Shown here piece after piece: positions 44,856 to 53,503 of a stretch of 59,496 nt of DNA; the stretch's first letter is position 1; each line of letters opens with the position of its first letter. The stretch is from Cupriavidus numazuensis. Lineage in GTDB: Bacteria > Pseudomonadota > Gammaproteobacteria > Burkholderiales > Burkholderiaceae. Under the pieces are notes generated by a model. The model ran no database searches. It was not told the DNA's origin and was given only the letters and a program-made list of their open reading frames with translations. The stretch spans positions 1-59,496 of the forward strand of contig NZ_CAJPVI010000056.1 of the NCBI RefSeq assembly GCF_905397435.1. Direction: 5' to 3'. A program made the position numbers and the translations under genes.

Positions 44856-44920
44856 GCGTGTCTTGAACCTGCTCTTGAGCCCGCAAGGTGATTGTCATGC
44901 GTACCGGGTGACACGGACGA

Positions 44921-44955
44921 GCTGCCGGATCGGGCGATCCGGCAGCTTTTTCTTT
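44921..44955 (+). terminator. Intrinsic terminator/attenuator between monooxygenase and hydroxyacid oxidase
   Basis: GCTGCCGGATC pairs perfectly with GATCCGGCAGC around a GGGC loop (44921-44946), followed by TTTTTCTTTTTC. This is a textbook intrinsic terminator. It ends only about 15 nt before the CAGAGAG ribosome site of the next gene, so it could also act as an attenuator. Confidence 0.85.
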
Positions 44956-44972
44956 TTCTTCAGAGAGTTTCC

Positions 44973-46115
44973 ATGGCCGAGATGACGTGCATTGAAGACC
45001 TGCGCAAGCTGGCGAAAAAGCGCGTGCCGCGCATGTTCTATGACTATGTCGACGGCGGATCGTGGACCGAATATACCTACCGTGCCAACGAGGCGGATTT
45101 TCAGCGTATCGAATTCCGCCAGCGCGTGGCAGTCGACATTACCGAGCGCAGCACCGCCAGCACCATGGTGGGCCAGCCAGTCAGCATGCCGGTGGCGATC
45201 GCGCCTACCGGACTGACCGGCATGCAGCACGCCGATGGTGAAATCCTGGCCGCGCGCGCGGCGAAGCAGCACGGCATTCCGTTCACCTTGTCCACCATGA
45301 GCATCTGCCCGATCGAGGCGGTGGCGGAAGCGACCGGGCGCCATCCGTTCTGGTTCCAGCTGTACGTGCTGCGTGACCGGACGTTTGTCGAAAGCTTGAT
45401 TGACCGTGCCAGGATCGCCAATTGCTCCGCGCTCGTGGTCACGATGGACCTGCAGGTCTTCGGCCAGCGGCATAAGGACAAGAAAAATGGCTTGTCCACG
45501 CCGCCCAAACCGACCCTGCGCAACCTCATCAACATGGCGAGCAAGCCGCGCTGGTGCATCGGCATGCTGGGTACCAAACACCGTCAGTTTGGCAATATCG
45601 TCGGGCATGCAAAGGGCGTCGACAATATCGGCTCGCTGGTGGAGTGGACGCGGGAACAGTTCGATCCGCGCCTGTCCTGGCAGGATGTCGAATGGATCAG
45701 GAAGCGGTGGGAGGGGAAGCTGATCGTCAAGGGCATCCAGGACCCGGAGGATGCACGGCTGGCAGTGGAAAGCGGTGCCGATGCCATCGTCGTGTCAAAC
45801 CATGGCGGGCGCCAGCTGGACGGCGCCGCGTCGTCGATCTCCACATTGCCGCGCATCGTGGCAGCCGTTGGCGATCGGATGGAGGTCCATATGGATGGCG
45901 GCATCCGCTCCGGCCAGGACGTACTGAAGGCCATCGCGCTCGGGGCGCGCGGCACGTATATCGGCCGCGCGATGATGTATGGTCTGGGCGCCCTCGGAGA
46001 ACAAGGCGTGACTACGGCCCTGAACATCATCCACAACGAGCTGGATCTCTCCATGGCGTTCTGCGGCAAAACGGATATCCAGTCCGTCGACCGCAGCATC
46101 CTGCTGATGAACTAA
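44973..46115 (+). CDS. FMN-dependent alpha-hydroxyacid dehydrogenase/oxidase (LldD-like)
   Basis: The protein has 380 residues. Key family positions are visible: YDYVDGGSWTEYTYRANEA at the start, IAPTGLTGMQHADGE, SNHGGRQLDG (catalytic His and substrate Arg) and DGGIRSGQDVLKAIALGARGTYIGR for FMN phosphate binding. It oxidises an L-2-hydroxyacid to the 2-oxoacid. ATG 44973 (MAEMTC) has CAGAGAG upstream. The 2-hydroxyacid dehydrogenase at 38818 could handle the same metabolite class. Exact substrate unknown. Confidence 0.92.
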   Translation: MAEMTCIEDLRKLAKKRVPRMFYDYVDGGSWTEYTYRANEADFQRIEFRQRVAVDITERSTASTMVGQPVSMPVAIAPTGLTGMQHADGEILAARAAKQHGIPFTLSTMSICPIEAVAEATGRHPFWFQLYVLRDRTFVESLIDRARIANCSALVVTMDLQVFGQRHKDKKNGLSTPPKPTLRNLINMASKPRWCIGMLGTKHRQFGNIVGHAKGVDNIGSLVEWTREQFDPRLSWQDVEWIRKRWEGKLIVKGIQDPEDARLAVESGADAIVVSNHGGRQLDGAASSISTLPRIVAAVGDRMEVHMDGGIRSGQDVLKAIALGARGTYIGRAMMYGLGALGEQGVTTALNIIHNELDLSMAFCGKTDIQSVDRSILLMN

Positions 46116-46116
46116 G

Positions 46117-46144
46117 GGACGCCTTCACAAGTTTTCCGGCGTCC
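46117..46144. terminator. Hairpin between convergent genes
   Basis: GGACGCC (46117-46123) pairs with GGCGTCC (46138-46144) across a 14-nt loop between the convergent hydroxyacid oxidase and M20 hydrolase genes. There is no T-run, so termination is only likely from position. Confidence 0.4.
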
Positions 46145-46153
46145 GGGTGTGCA

Positions 46154-47347
46154 TCATGCAGTGGCCTCTCGTTGGCAGAGAAACTCTACGAGACCAGCCA
46201 GCATGCGGTCACAGGCTTCGATCTGCGCCAGCTCCACATACTCGTCGGCCTTGTGTGCGACCTCGATGCTCCCTGGCCCGCAAATGAGCACGGGTGTTTC
46301 GTTCCAGCTCTGCTGGAATAATCCCCCCTCGCTGCCATAGTCCACCTTGGCGCATGGGGTGCCCGGGGGGAGCAGCGAGGCGAGGAGGCCGACAGCGGGC
46401 GAATCCTCGCGGGTGTCGAGGCTGGGATAGCTGTTTGTCATCTCGATATCAGGCAAGGGCGCCTCGGGATTCAGTGCCTCATTGCTGACGCGTTGGGCCA
46501 GGCGTTCCAGGACGCGCTTCAGTATCTCCTCGGGTCGATCCTCAGAGACATTGCGGATCTCGAAGCGGACTTCGCATTCGCTGGGCACGATGTTCAAGGC
46601 GCGGCCGCCGTGAATGACGCCGGCGTGGACCGTGCTGTAGGGCACGCCGTAGCCCTCGTCGCGCGGGCCGCTTTCCGCCAGCTCGCGCTGCACATCCCGC
46701 AACGATGCGACCAGGTCGCTGGCCATGTGGATGGCGTTGAAGAACCTGGGCGCCAGGCCCGAGTGGCCGGCCTGGCCGCAGCAGACTGCCCGGTAGGCGG
46801 CCTTGCCCTTGTGGCCGGTGCCGATCCGCATCAGCGTCGGCTCGCCAACGATGCAAAGGTAGGGGGCGGGGAGGCGGGTCTCCAGCCGGCGCAGCAGGTG
46901 GCGCACGCCAACGCAGCCGATTTCCTCATCGAAGGACAGCGCCAGCTGCAAGGGACGCTGGAGCGGCTGCCGGGCGGCAGCAACCATGGCGGTGACGGCG
47001 CAGGCCACGAAGCCTTTCATGTCGGCGGTGCCGCGGCCGTAGATGCGGCCATCGCGGTGCGTTGCCTCAAAAGGGGGCGAAGTCCAGGGCTGGCCTTCCA
47101 CTGGCACCACATCGGTATGACCGGAGAGCAGGACGCCCGGAATGCCCACCGGGCCGACCGTTGCGAACAGATTGGAGCGGCTGGGGTCCTCCGGGTCGGG
47201 TGCGAGCATCGACTCGATGCCCGCTTCGGCCAGGATGTCCCGAACCTTGTGGATCAGCGCGATATTTGGCGTGAGGGAAACCGATGCGAAAGAAACGAGC
47301 GTTTCCAGGAGTGCGACGCTTGCGGAAGAGGTTCGATTTTCCATCAC
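46154..47347 (-). CDS. M20-family amidohydrolase, acetylornithine deacetylase (ArgE)-like
   Basis: The protein has 397 residues. Zinc motifs are LSGHTDVVPVEGQPW (His and Asp), GRGTADMKGF, and SFDEEIGCVGVRHLL (general-base Glu-Glu), with the C-terminal His in IEVAHKADEYV. Two-domain length is standard. It should hydrolyse an N-acyl or amide bond. The genomic setting with RidA, DUF1028 and a polyamine-type ABC transporter argues for catabolism of an N-acylated compound rather than arginine synthesis. It is the last gene of the RidA-DUF1028-LysR-M20 unit, 19 bp after the LysR gene. Confidence 0.9.
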   Translation of the reverse strand: MMENRTSSASVALLETLVSFASVSLTPNIALIHKVRDILAEAGIESMLAPDPEDPSRSNLFATVGPVGIPGVLLSGHTDVVPVEGQPWTSPPFEATHRDGRIYGRGTADMKGFVACAVTAMVAAARQPLQRPLQLALSFDEEIGCVGVRHLLRRLETRLPAPYLCIVGEPTLMRIGTGHKGKAAYRAVCCGQAGHSGLAPRFFNAIHMASDLVASLRDVQRELAESGPRDEGYGVPYSTVHAGVIHGGRALNIVPSECEVRFEIRNVSEDRPEEILKRVLERLAQRVSNEALNPEAPLPDIEMTNSYPSLDTREDSPAVGLLASLLPPGTPCAKVDYGSEGGLFQQSWNETPVLICGPGSIEVAHKADEYVELAQIEACDRMLAGLVEFLCQREATA

Positions 47348-47366
47348 TGGATTTTGTGTTGGGGTT

Positions 47367-48326
47367 TCAGGGCGCTGCGATACGGGGATCGAAGAAGCTC
47401 GGCGCGCTCATCCCCGGAATGTATTGGTCGGAGATATACGCGCGGCAGCGTTCCATGAAGATCCGCGTCAATCTGGACTGTCTCATTGGCTTGTAAGTCG
47501 CCAGGCCAAGCAGCATGGGCCGATGGGTACCGGCAAGGCGGATTCGCACCATGCGCTTTCCATCCAGCGATTGATTGGATTTGGGGCGCACATTGAAGAG
47601 CGCGTAGCCCACGCCGTTGGCGACCAGGGACCGGACCGCTTCCGTGGACTGCGATCGCGCCGCGATGTTCGGCGTCACGCCAGCCTGCTCGAACAGAGAG
47701 GCGAAGTAGTCCCGGCTCATCGGCATATCGAGCAGGACATAGGGTTCGGGCGCCAGCTCTTCGAAGGAGACCACCTTCTGCTGCGCCAGCGGATGGACCT
47801 CGCTCACCAGCACATAGGGCGGCATCGTCGCCAGGCTCTCGAACTGGATGTCGTCGCTCAGGTGCAGGTCATAGGTGATCGCCAGGTCGATCTCGAGCGC
47901 ATGGAGCTTGTGCATCAAGACCTCCTGGTCACCTTCGACCATGTGCACGTCAACCTTCTTGAAGGCGCGGGAAAACCCGAATATGACCTCGGGCGCGATC
48001 ATGGCCGTGAGCGACTGGAAGCTTCCTACGCGTAACGTGCCCTGGATGACGTCGCTCGAATCCGAGGCGATTTCATAGAGTCTTGACGATCGTCCGAGCA
48101 TATCTTCGCAGTGCTGCAGAACCAGCGTGCCGACGGGGGTCAGGCCGATGCCCTTGGAAGGATGGCGTACGAACAGCTGCGCGCCGAGCTCGGTCTCGAT
48201 ATGCGCGATCGCTGCGGAAATCGAGGGAGAAGAGATATGGATCTGCGTCGACGCAGCGGCGATGCTGCCATGTTTCGCCGTTGCAACGAAATACTCCATC
48301 TGGCGCAGAGAAATGCGATTGAGCAT
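47367..48326 (-). CDS. LysR-family transcriptional regulator
   Basis: The protein has 319 residues. The HTH reads SLRQMEYFVATAKHGSIAAASTQIHISSPSISAAIAHIETELGAQLFVRH, then a type-2 periplasmic-binding-like effector domain (GTLRVGSFQSLTAMIAPEVIFGFSRAF). ATG 48326 (MLNRIS) gives the standard LysR start. Its place inside the catabolic locus makes it the natural regulator of that locus. The divergent region at 49527-49967 and the gap at 43189-43601 are candidate targets. Confidence 0.9.
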   Translation of the reverse strand: MLNRISLRQMEYFVATAKHGSIAAASTQIHISSPSISAAIAHIETELGAQLFVRHPSKGIGLTPVGTLVLQHCEDMLGRSSRLYEIASDSSDVIQGTLRVGSFQSLTAMIAPEVIFGFSRAFKKVDVHMVEGDQEVLMHKLHALEIDLAITYDLHLSDDIQFESLATMPPYVLVSEVHPLAQQKVVSFEELAPEPYVLLDMPMSRDYFASLFEQAGVTPNIAARSQSTEAVRSLVANGVGYALFNVRPKSNQSLDGKRMVRIRLAGTHRPMLLGLATYKPMRQSRLTRIFMERCRAYISDQYIPGMSAPSFFDPRIAAP

Positions 48327-48434
48327 GTCGAGATCAGGAAAAAGGGGAGCGGTCCAGTGTACTGGAGAAGGTCTGCCCTTTCGAGCGCCGGCCACCGTGG
48401 CCGGCGCTGTCGCGCGGTCATTGTGCCGCTCGGC

Positions 48435-49106
48435 TCACAGGTCTCCGGGAACGCCGAAACTGGGCGCCGCACGCGGATCGAGCGCCCGCTTCACATAGTC
48501 CTTCAGCTGCGGGGCGTAAACCTGCCATGCTGCATACAGTGCCTCGACCGGACCGTTCTCCACCCAGTCCAGGCGCAGGTCTACGACGGGCCAGTTCTGT
48601 GTGTCATACACCAACAGGCCCGCCGAATGGACCGGACCTTCCTCGCCGCCTGCTGCCTGCCCGGCGAGCATCGCCTGCATCAGTCGTTCCGCCAGCGCCC
48701 CTTCGGTCTCCTCGAACGCCGCCAGCATGGCCCGGGGCACGTCGCGCGTCGCCAGCATGTTGCCCGCGCATGCGGCATGGGCTCCGACCACGCTTGCCAG
48801 GGTGCCCAGCGCCTTGGCGCCAGTGAAGACCACCGGCGGGTTGTGGGCGTCGATGGCCATGAGCTGGCGATACTCGATATGGGGGCGCTTCTGCAGTTCG
48901 GCGAGGGCACGTTCCGGTGTGAGGCCGCTGGCCATCAGGTCCAGGGCGAGGGGGCCGAGATCCGGGTCGGTGATATTCTGGCTCGCGGCCGCGCCAACCC
49001 CTTTGCGCCCGCGGATGCAGCGCGCGGCAACCGCAGGCGACGACGATGCCACGGCGGCGCCGAATTGCCCCGTGGCGGGGCACCTTGCAATGATGGAAAA
49101 GGTCAT
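48435..49106 (-). CDS. DUF1028 protein (Ntn-hydrolase-like)
   Basis: The protein has 223 residues. FSIIARCPATGQFGAAVASSSPAVAARC and GVGAAASQNITDPDLGPLALDLM match the DUF1028 family, which adopts an Ntn-hydrolase-like fold. Members often lie beside RidA or M20 hydrolase genes, as here. VHSAGLLVYDTQNWPVVDLRLDW near the C-end is also family-like. The reaction is unknown; cleavage of an amide or peptide-like bond is the usual guess. It starts 6 bp after the ridA-like stop. Confidence 0.9.
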   Translation of the reverse strand: MTFSIIARCPATGQFGAAVASSSPAVAARCIRGRKGVGAAASQNITDPDLGPLALDLMASGLTPERALAELQKRPHIEYRQLMAIDAHNPPVVFTGAKALGTLASVVGAHAACAGNMLATRDVPRAMLAAFEETEGALAERLMQAMLAGQAAGGEEGPVHSAGLLVYDTQNWPVVDLRLDWVENGPVEALYAAWQVYAPQLKDYVKRALDPRAAPSFGVPGDL

Positions 49107-49112
49107 GGCAAC

Positions 49113-49526
49113 TCAGTCCGGGATGACAGCGGTGGCGTCGATCTCGACCAGCCACTCGGGGCGGGCCAGGGCCGATACGACGATGCCGGTCGACACCGGG
49201 AAAACACCCTTCAGCCAGCGGCCCACGACACGATAGACCGCCTCGCGATAGCGCGGGTCGATGATGTAGATCGTGATCTTGCAGATGTCCTGTAGCTCGC
49301 CGCCGGCTTCCTCGAGCAGCATCGCGATGTTGGCCATGGCCTGCTCCGCCTGTCCGGCGACATCGCCGATGCACACGCTCTCCGAGGTGTCGAGGTTCTG
49401 GCCGATCTGCCCTCGCAGGAAAATGGTCGTGCCTCTGGCGACAACGGCCTGGCACAGGTCGTTGTCCAGATTCTGTTCGGGGTAGGTGACCTTCGTGTTG
49501 AAGGTGCGGATGCGGGTATGTTTCAT
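49113..49526 (-). CDS. RidA-family protein (enamine/imine deaminase or lyase)
   Basis: The protein has 137 residues of the YjgF/YER057c/UK114 family. RGQIGQNLDTSES, QAEQAMANIAMLLEEAGGELQDICKITIYI and ARPEWLVEIDATAV are typical; the Arg of ARPE corresponds to the residue needed for imine hydrolysis in RidA. N-terminal VTYPEQNLDNDLCQAVV is longer than standard and fits the Rid1-7 subgroups found in catabolic operons. It may hydrolyse an imine formed by flavin oxidation of an amine. ATG 49526 (MKHTRIRTF) is chosen; the 30 residues before it are non-conserved. Confidence 0.9.
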   Translation of the reverse strand: MKHTRIRTFNTKVTYPEQNLDNDLCQAVVARGTTIFLRGQIGQNLDTSESVCIGDVAGQAEQAMANIAMLLEEAGGELQDICKITIYIIDPRYREAVYRVVGRWLKGVFPVSTGIVVSALARPEWLVEIDATAVIPD

Positions 49527-49967
49527 GGTCGCTTGGGGTCGATTCGGCAGGTGGCGGGACGCAAGGGGCGATGCGCCCCCGAGTGCATAGTCATGTGCGG
49601 CGCCTGGCGGTGCCATTCTTATTTTCCGGCTGTCCGTTTAGGAATTTCCGAATACCACCGGACAGCGGGCCGCCGCTAACCTGTTCCAGAAGGCGGAACA
49701 CCCCCCACACCCCATCAGGAATTGTGAGGCACCGCTACGAAAAAGCCGACTTGGCTGCACGGTTCGCTTTTCACATCATAGTTTCGTCGTTCGAAGCCAT
49801 TGCGTCGGCGTCGCAGCAGCGAATGACGGCACTGAATATTTGCGGCGGGGTTTCTCTTGCGTCGACCAGTTGCAGGCCTTGCTCCGCTGCTGGCCAGCAA
49901 CGCTTGGTGCTCGTCCAGCGTATTTCCAGTTTTATCAGATGGTTATCTTTTCGATTGGGGGTATTGA
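49527..49967. promoter_or_regulatory. Divergent promoter region, ridA unit versus ABC importer
   Basis: 441 bp with no supported gene. GCTGTCCG (about 49629-49636) and CGGACAGC (49659-49666) form an inverted repeat about 22 bp apart near the ridA side, a reasonable operator candidate. A GGGGGTATTGA ribosome site precedes the binding-protein start. Confidence 0.5.
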
Positions 49968-50993
49968 ATGATGATCCGCAAGCTTTTGGCACTTTGCGCG
50001 CTTTCCGTCACGCTTGGCAGTACGGCTGCCTCTGCCCAGGAAGCCTTGGTCGTGAGTACCTGGGGCGGCAGCTTCCGCGACCTCATCGACGAAAGCATTG
50101 GCAAGGAATTCACGCGGCAAACCGGGGTGCCGGTCAAGTACATCACAGGCGGCACCATCGACCGCCTGAACAAGGCGAAGCTTGCCTCCAAGCCCGAGAG
50201 CGACGTTACCTTCACGACTTCCCACGTCGGCTGGCTTTACGCCAACGGCAATCTGTTTGAAACGCTGGATACGAGCAAGATTCCGAATTACAAGCATCTT
50301 GTCGACCGTGCCAGGATCAGCCCGTATCACATCGGCAGCTGGGCCTATGTCTATACCATCGGTTATCGCGCTGATCTGGTGCCGCCCAGCGTGAAGTTCG
50401 ACAGCTGGAACGACTTGTGGAGCCCGGCCTTGAAAGGCAAGGTTGGCGTACCGGACTTCGATCCGAGCCATGTGGTCGCGGTTTCGGCCATGCTGTCGGG
50501 CGCGGATGCGAAAACCTGGGAAAAGGGCCAGGACAAGCTGAAGGCGCTCAAGCCCAACTTCAAGGCGTTCTATACCAATGATGCCAATGCGCAGCAGTTG
50601 ATCGCCACGGGCGAAACTCCCGTTCAGGTCATCTTGTCGATCAACGCCTATCACATGATCAGCCAGGGTGTGCCCATCACGTTGGTCACGCCCAAGGAAG
50701 GCGCGGTGCTCGGCATCGATACCATGGCGATCACGAAGGGCTCTACCAAGGCTGATCTGGCTTACAAGTTCATCAACATCGCCCTGTCCCCGGAGGTCCA
50801 GTCGAAAATCGTGGCCTTGAAGAAGGCGAGCCCGGTCATCGACAACGCCAAGGTCTCGCCTGAAGACGCAAAGCTGCCCGGCGTCTTTACGACGAAGGAG
50901 CAGTGGGATAAAGCCATTCTGGTGGACCACAAACTGCGCGCCGAGAAGACGGCTGAATGGCGGAAGTGGTTCACCGAGAACGTCATGAACTGA
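49968..50993 (+). CDS. ABC transporter substrate-binding protein, PotD-like
   Basis: The protein has 341 residues. A signal peptide ends at about SAQE, and the mature chain starts ALVVSTWGGSFRDL, the start typical of spermidine/putrescine- and opine-type (SBP_bac_8/PotD) receptors. FTTSHVGWLYANG, GIDTMAITKGSTKADLAYKFINIALSPEVQ and the C-terminal EWRKWF fit. It delivers substrate to the two permeases that follow. The ligand is probably cationic or amide-bearing, from family tendency and neighbours. Confidence 0.93.
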   Translation: MMIRKLLALCALSVTLGSTAASAQEALVVSTWGGSFRDLIDESIGKEFTRQTGVPVKYITGGTIDRLNKAKLASKPESDVTFTTSHVGWLYANGNLFETLDTSKIPNYKHLVDRARISPYHIGSWAYVYTIGYRADLVPPSVKFDSWNDLWSPALKGKVGVPDFDPSHVVAVSAMLSGADAKTWEKGQDKLKALKPNFKAFYTNDANAQQLIATGETPVQVILSINAYHMISQGVPITLVTPKEGAVLGIDTMAITKGSTKADLAYKFINIALSPEVQSKIVALKKASPVIDNAKVSPEDAKLPGVFTTKEQWDKAILVDHKLRAEKTAEWRKWFTENVMN

Positions 50994-51088
50994 ACCCGAT
51001 AGCAGGGTATGGGGGGAGGATCGCGGCGGCGGCAATGTACCGCGCCAATCCTCCCTCGCCGACTGAACGTTTGGAATAAGGTTGAAGA

Positions 51089-51940
51089 ATGCGCCCCCCC
51101 GATCTTCGAGCCTGGCTGGTCTCTCCAGCAGTACTTGTCGCGTTGTGCATTGCCGTATCGTTGATGGCGGTCCTGCAGTTCAGCTTCCGGGCGTATGTGC
51201 CCGGATCGCTCGATGTCGGCGCGTTCACGTTCGCCAACTTCGGCGACTTGACCAAGTCGATCTATCTCGACGCGTTCTCCAACACCTTGTGGCTGAGCGT
51301 GGAGACGACGGTGTGTTCGCTGCTAGTAGCTTACCCGCTGGCCTATGCCCTGGTGCGTGTCAGGAGCCGGGGGCTCAAGTCGTTCATCCTCGTGGTGTCC
51401 ATTACGCCGCTGTTTCTGGGTGAAATCGTCCGCACCTATTCCTGGATCGCTGTCCTGGGCAGCAACGGCTTCATCAACGGCACGCTGCGAAAGCTGGGCC
51501 TGATCGAATGGCCACTGGAACTGATGTTCACGCACCTGGGCGTACTGGTCGCGCTGGTGCACGTGACGATCCCCGTCGTGGTCCTCATGCTCGCCACGGC
51601 AATCTCGCATATCGACCGAAACTACGAAAAAGCCGCCCAGAGCCTGGGGGCCGGCCCGGTCAGGACCTTTCTCACGGTCACGCTTCCGCTTTCGATTCCG
51701 GGCATTCTGGCTGGCATCACGACGGCGTTCGCCTGGACCTTCAGCGCCTTTGCGACGCCGCAGATGATTGGCGGAGGTCGCGTGCCAACGGTTTCGACGC
51801 TGGTGTACCAGCTTGGCTTCGCCTCCATGAACTTCCCGCTCGCGGCCAGCCTGAGTGTCATGGGCTTGCTGCTGACGGCCGCCGCGCTCTACGCCCTGGG
51901 GCTGTTCACCAAGCGACTGAAAGCCGTTGGAGAACACTGA
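51089..51940 (+). CDS. ABC transporter permease, PotB-like
   Basis: The protein has 283 residues and about six membrane segments. The cytoplasmic coupling loop has the EAA-type motif EKAAQSLGAGPVRTFLTVTLPLSIPGILAG. The permease family is the polyamine/opine importer one. It lies 95 bp after the binding-protein gene and 1 bp before the second permease, so all three are one unit. No ATPase gene is present; the one at 42046-43188 is the likely partner. Confidence 0.92.
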   Translation: MRPPDLRAWLVSPAVLVALCIAVSLMAVLQFSFRAYVPGSLDVGAFTFANFGDLTKSIYLDAFSNTLWLSVETTVCSLLVAYPLAYALVRVRSRGLKSFILVVSITPLFLGEIVRTYSWIAVLGSNGFINGTLRKLGLIEWPLELMFTHLGVLVALVHVTIPVVVLMLATAISHIDRNYEKAAQSLGAGPVRTFLTVTLPLSIPGILAGITTAFAWTFSAFATPQMIGGGRVPTVSTLVYQLGFASMNFPLAASLSVMGLLLTAAALYALGLFTKRLKAVGEH

Positions 51941-51941
51941 T

Positions 51942-52763
51942 ATGAGAATCAAAAGTGCTTTGCCTTTGCCGCTGCGGGTCGCGGGCCCGCTGCTCGTTGC
52001 CATCCTGCTTGCATTCGTGCTGCTGCCTGTCGTGGTGGTGACGATCGCCGCCTTCAACGAAAAGGCGATCATCACGTTCCCGCCGGAATCGTATTCGCTG
52101 ACATGGTTCGCACGCGTCTTCAGCTATCCGGATTTTCGGGATGGATTCCGCGCCAGCCTCGTCATCACCGGATGGTCATCGTTCATTGCGCTGGTAGTCG
52201 GAACCTGCCTGTCGATTGCCGTCAAACGGCTGGAGTTTCCCGGCAGGCAGACGCTGCTGGCCATCCTGCATTCTCCGCTCGTGGTACCGCACTTCACGCT
52301 GGGGCTGGGTCTGCTGATCCTGGTGTCACAGGCCTCCATAGACCGCTCATATGGCGTCGTGATTCTGTGTCACGTGATGCTGGTGCTGCCGTTTGTGCTG
52401 AAGAGCGTCTATGTCTCAATGGAAAACCTGGACGCAAGGCTGGAACAGGCGGCAGCAAGCCTCGGCGGGTCGCCGCTGAAGGTGCTTTTCACGATTACGA
52501 TTCCGCTGCTCGCGCCCGGGCTGTTTGGCGGCTGGCTGTTTGCGGCGATCATGTCGTTCAGTGAATTCACCGCATCGCTTTTTGTCACAACGCAAGACAC
52601 GCAGACACTGCCGGTTTCCATGTACAACTATGTCCGGGAGTTTGCCGACCCGACGCTGGCTGCGCTATCAGTCGTCTATATTGCCGTGACGGCTTGCGTA
52701 CTTGCCTTTGCGAACTATTTTCTGGGCTTGGGAAAGATCCTCAATATCGAGGAAGGGCATTGA
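51942..52763 (+). CDS. ABC transporter permease, PotC-like
   Basis: The protein has 273 residues and about six membrane segments, with the coupling motif EQAASLGGSPLKVLFTITIPLLAPGLFGG-type sequence between them. It forms the heterodimeric channel with the previous permease. GGAGAACACTGAT precedes ATG 51942, which overlaps no other gene; the ORF reading from 51927 would overlap the first permease needlessly. Confidence 0.92.
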   Translation: MRIKSALPLPLRVAGPLLVAILLAFVLLPVVVVTIAAFNEKAIITFPPESYSLTWFARVFSYPDFRDGFRASLVITGWSSFIALVVGTCLSIAVKRLEFPGRQTLLAILHSPLVVPHFTLGLGLLILVSQASIDRSYGVVILCHVMLVLPFVLKSVYVSMENLDARLEQAAASLGGSPLKVLFTITIPLLAPGLFGGWLFAAIMSFSEFTASLFVTTQDTQTLPVSMYNYVREFADPTLAALSVVYIAVTACVLAFANYFLGLGKILNIEEGH

Positions 52764-52785
52764 CCGGCATGCGTTGCTGAAGGCC

Positions 52786-52834
52786 GTGCTAGCGAGATAG
52801 ACCGCTGGCACGGCAACAGTGCCGCTAGCGAGAT
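52786..52834. terminator. Hairpin between convergent permease and Fur-family genes
   Basis: GCTAGCGAGAT occurs at 52788-52798 and again at 52824-52834, flanking the hairpin GGCAC/GTGCC at about 52807-52823. The second copy overlaps the last codons of the Fur-family gene. No T-run. It may serve as a weak bidirectional stop. Confidence 0.35.
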
Positions 52835-53292
52835 GTCAGCCTCGCTTCATTACAAGCCAGGCACTTGCCGGCGCGCGCCAGATCAAAGTTGCTTGGCTTC
52901 AGCCCAGCGAGGTCGAACTGATGCGCGATTCGCTGCTCCATCACGGCATCGCAAACCTCAAAAATCGTCTTGCATACCGTGCAATAGAGATGCCGGTGCC
53001 TTGGCTTGTCGGCAATCTCGTACAACGTTTGTGCGCGATTGGCATTGAGCGGCACCAGCACGCGCGACAACACCCCCGCATTGTTGAGGTCGTAGATGGC
53101 GGTCTTGAACGTGGAGATAGCCGCGGTTGCGTCGCGCCTGACCAGTGCTGCGCACATGCGCTCTGCAGACATGTGGTGATCCGGGTTGTCGTGCAGAATT
53201 CTCAGGACCATCAGTCTCGCTTCCGTCTGCGGAAGATTGCTTCGGGCAAGGAGATCCTTTAGCGGGCCATCGGCGTCACTACGCGTTGCCAT
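52825..53292 (-). CDS. Fur-family metalloregulator
   Basis: The protein has 155 residues. Winged HTH with QTEARLMVLRILHDNPDHHMSAERMCAAL, then a dimer/metal domain with HRHLYCTVCKTIFEVCD and a C-terminal CLACNEA, giving the two Cys-x2-Cys pairs of a structural zinc site. The His-rich DHHMS and RHRHLYC segments fit the Fur regulatory site. It lies downstream of a TonB receptor and a DUF4198 gene, so it may regulate that metal-uptake set. ATG 53292 (MATRSDADG) is preferred; the upstream reading is low-complexity. Confidence 0.88.
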   Translation of the reverse strand: MATRSDADGPLKDLLARSNLPQTEARLMVLRILHDNPDHHMSAERMCAALVRRDATAAISTFKTAIYDLNNAGVLSRVLVPLNANRAQTLYEIADKPRHRHLYCTVCKTIFEVCDAVMEQRIAHQFDLAGLKPSNFDLARAGKCLACNEARLTSR

Positions 53293-53503
53293 GTTGTGGT
53301 TCTCTGGCGGATCTGAGGCAAACGATGCGCCGGGGTGACCATGCAGAGGGTTACCAGGCCGCGGTACCTTCATTGTCCGAGTTCGTGAAGCGATGTAAGC
53401 ATGTAGCGTTCGCTGTGCTTGCGGCGAAGCGTGCAGCCGGGGGCGAGCAATCTTGTTCGTTACCATCACAAATTCCCCCGGCGGACTCATCGCATTCAGT
53501 CTT

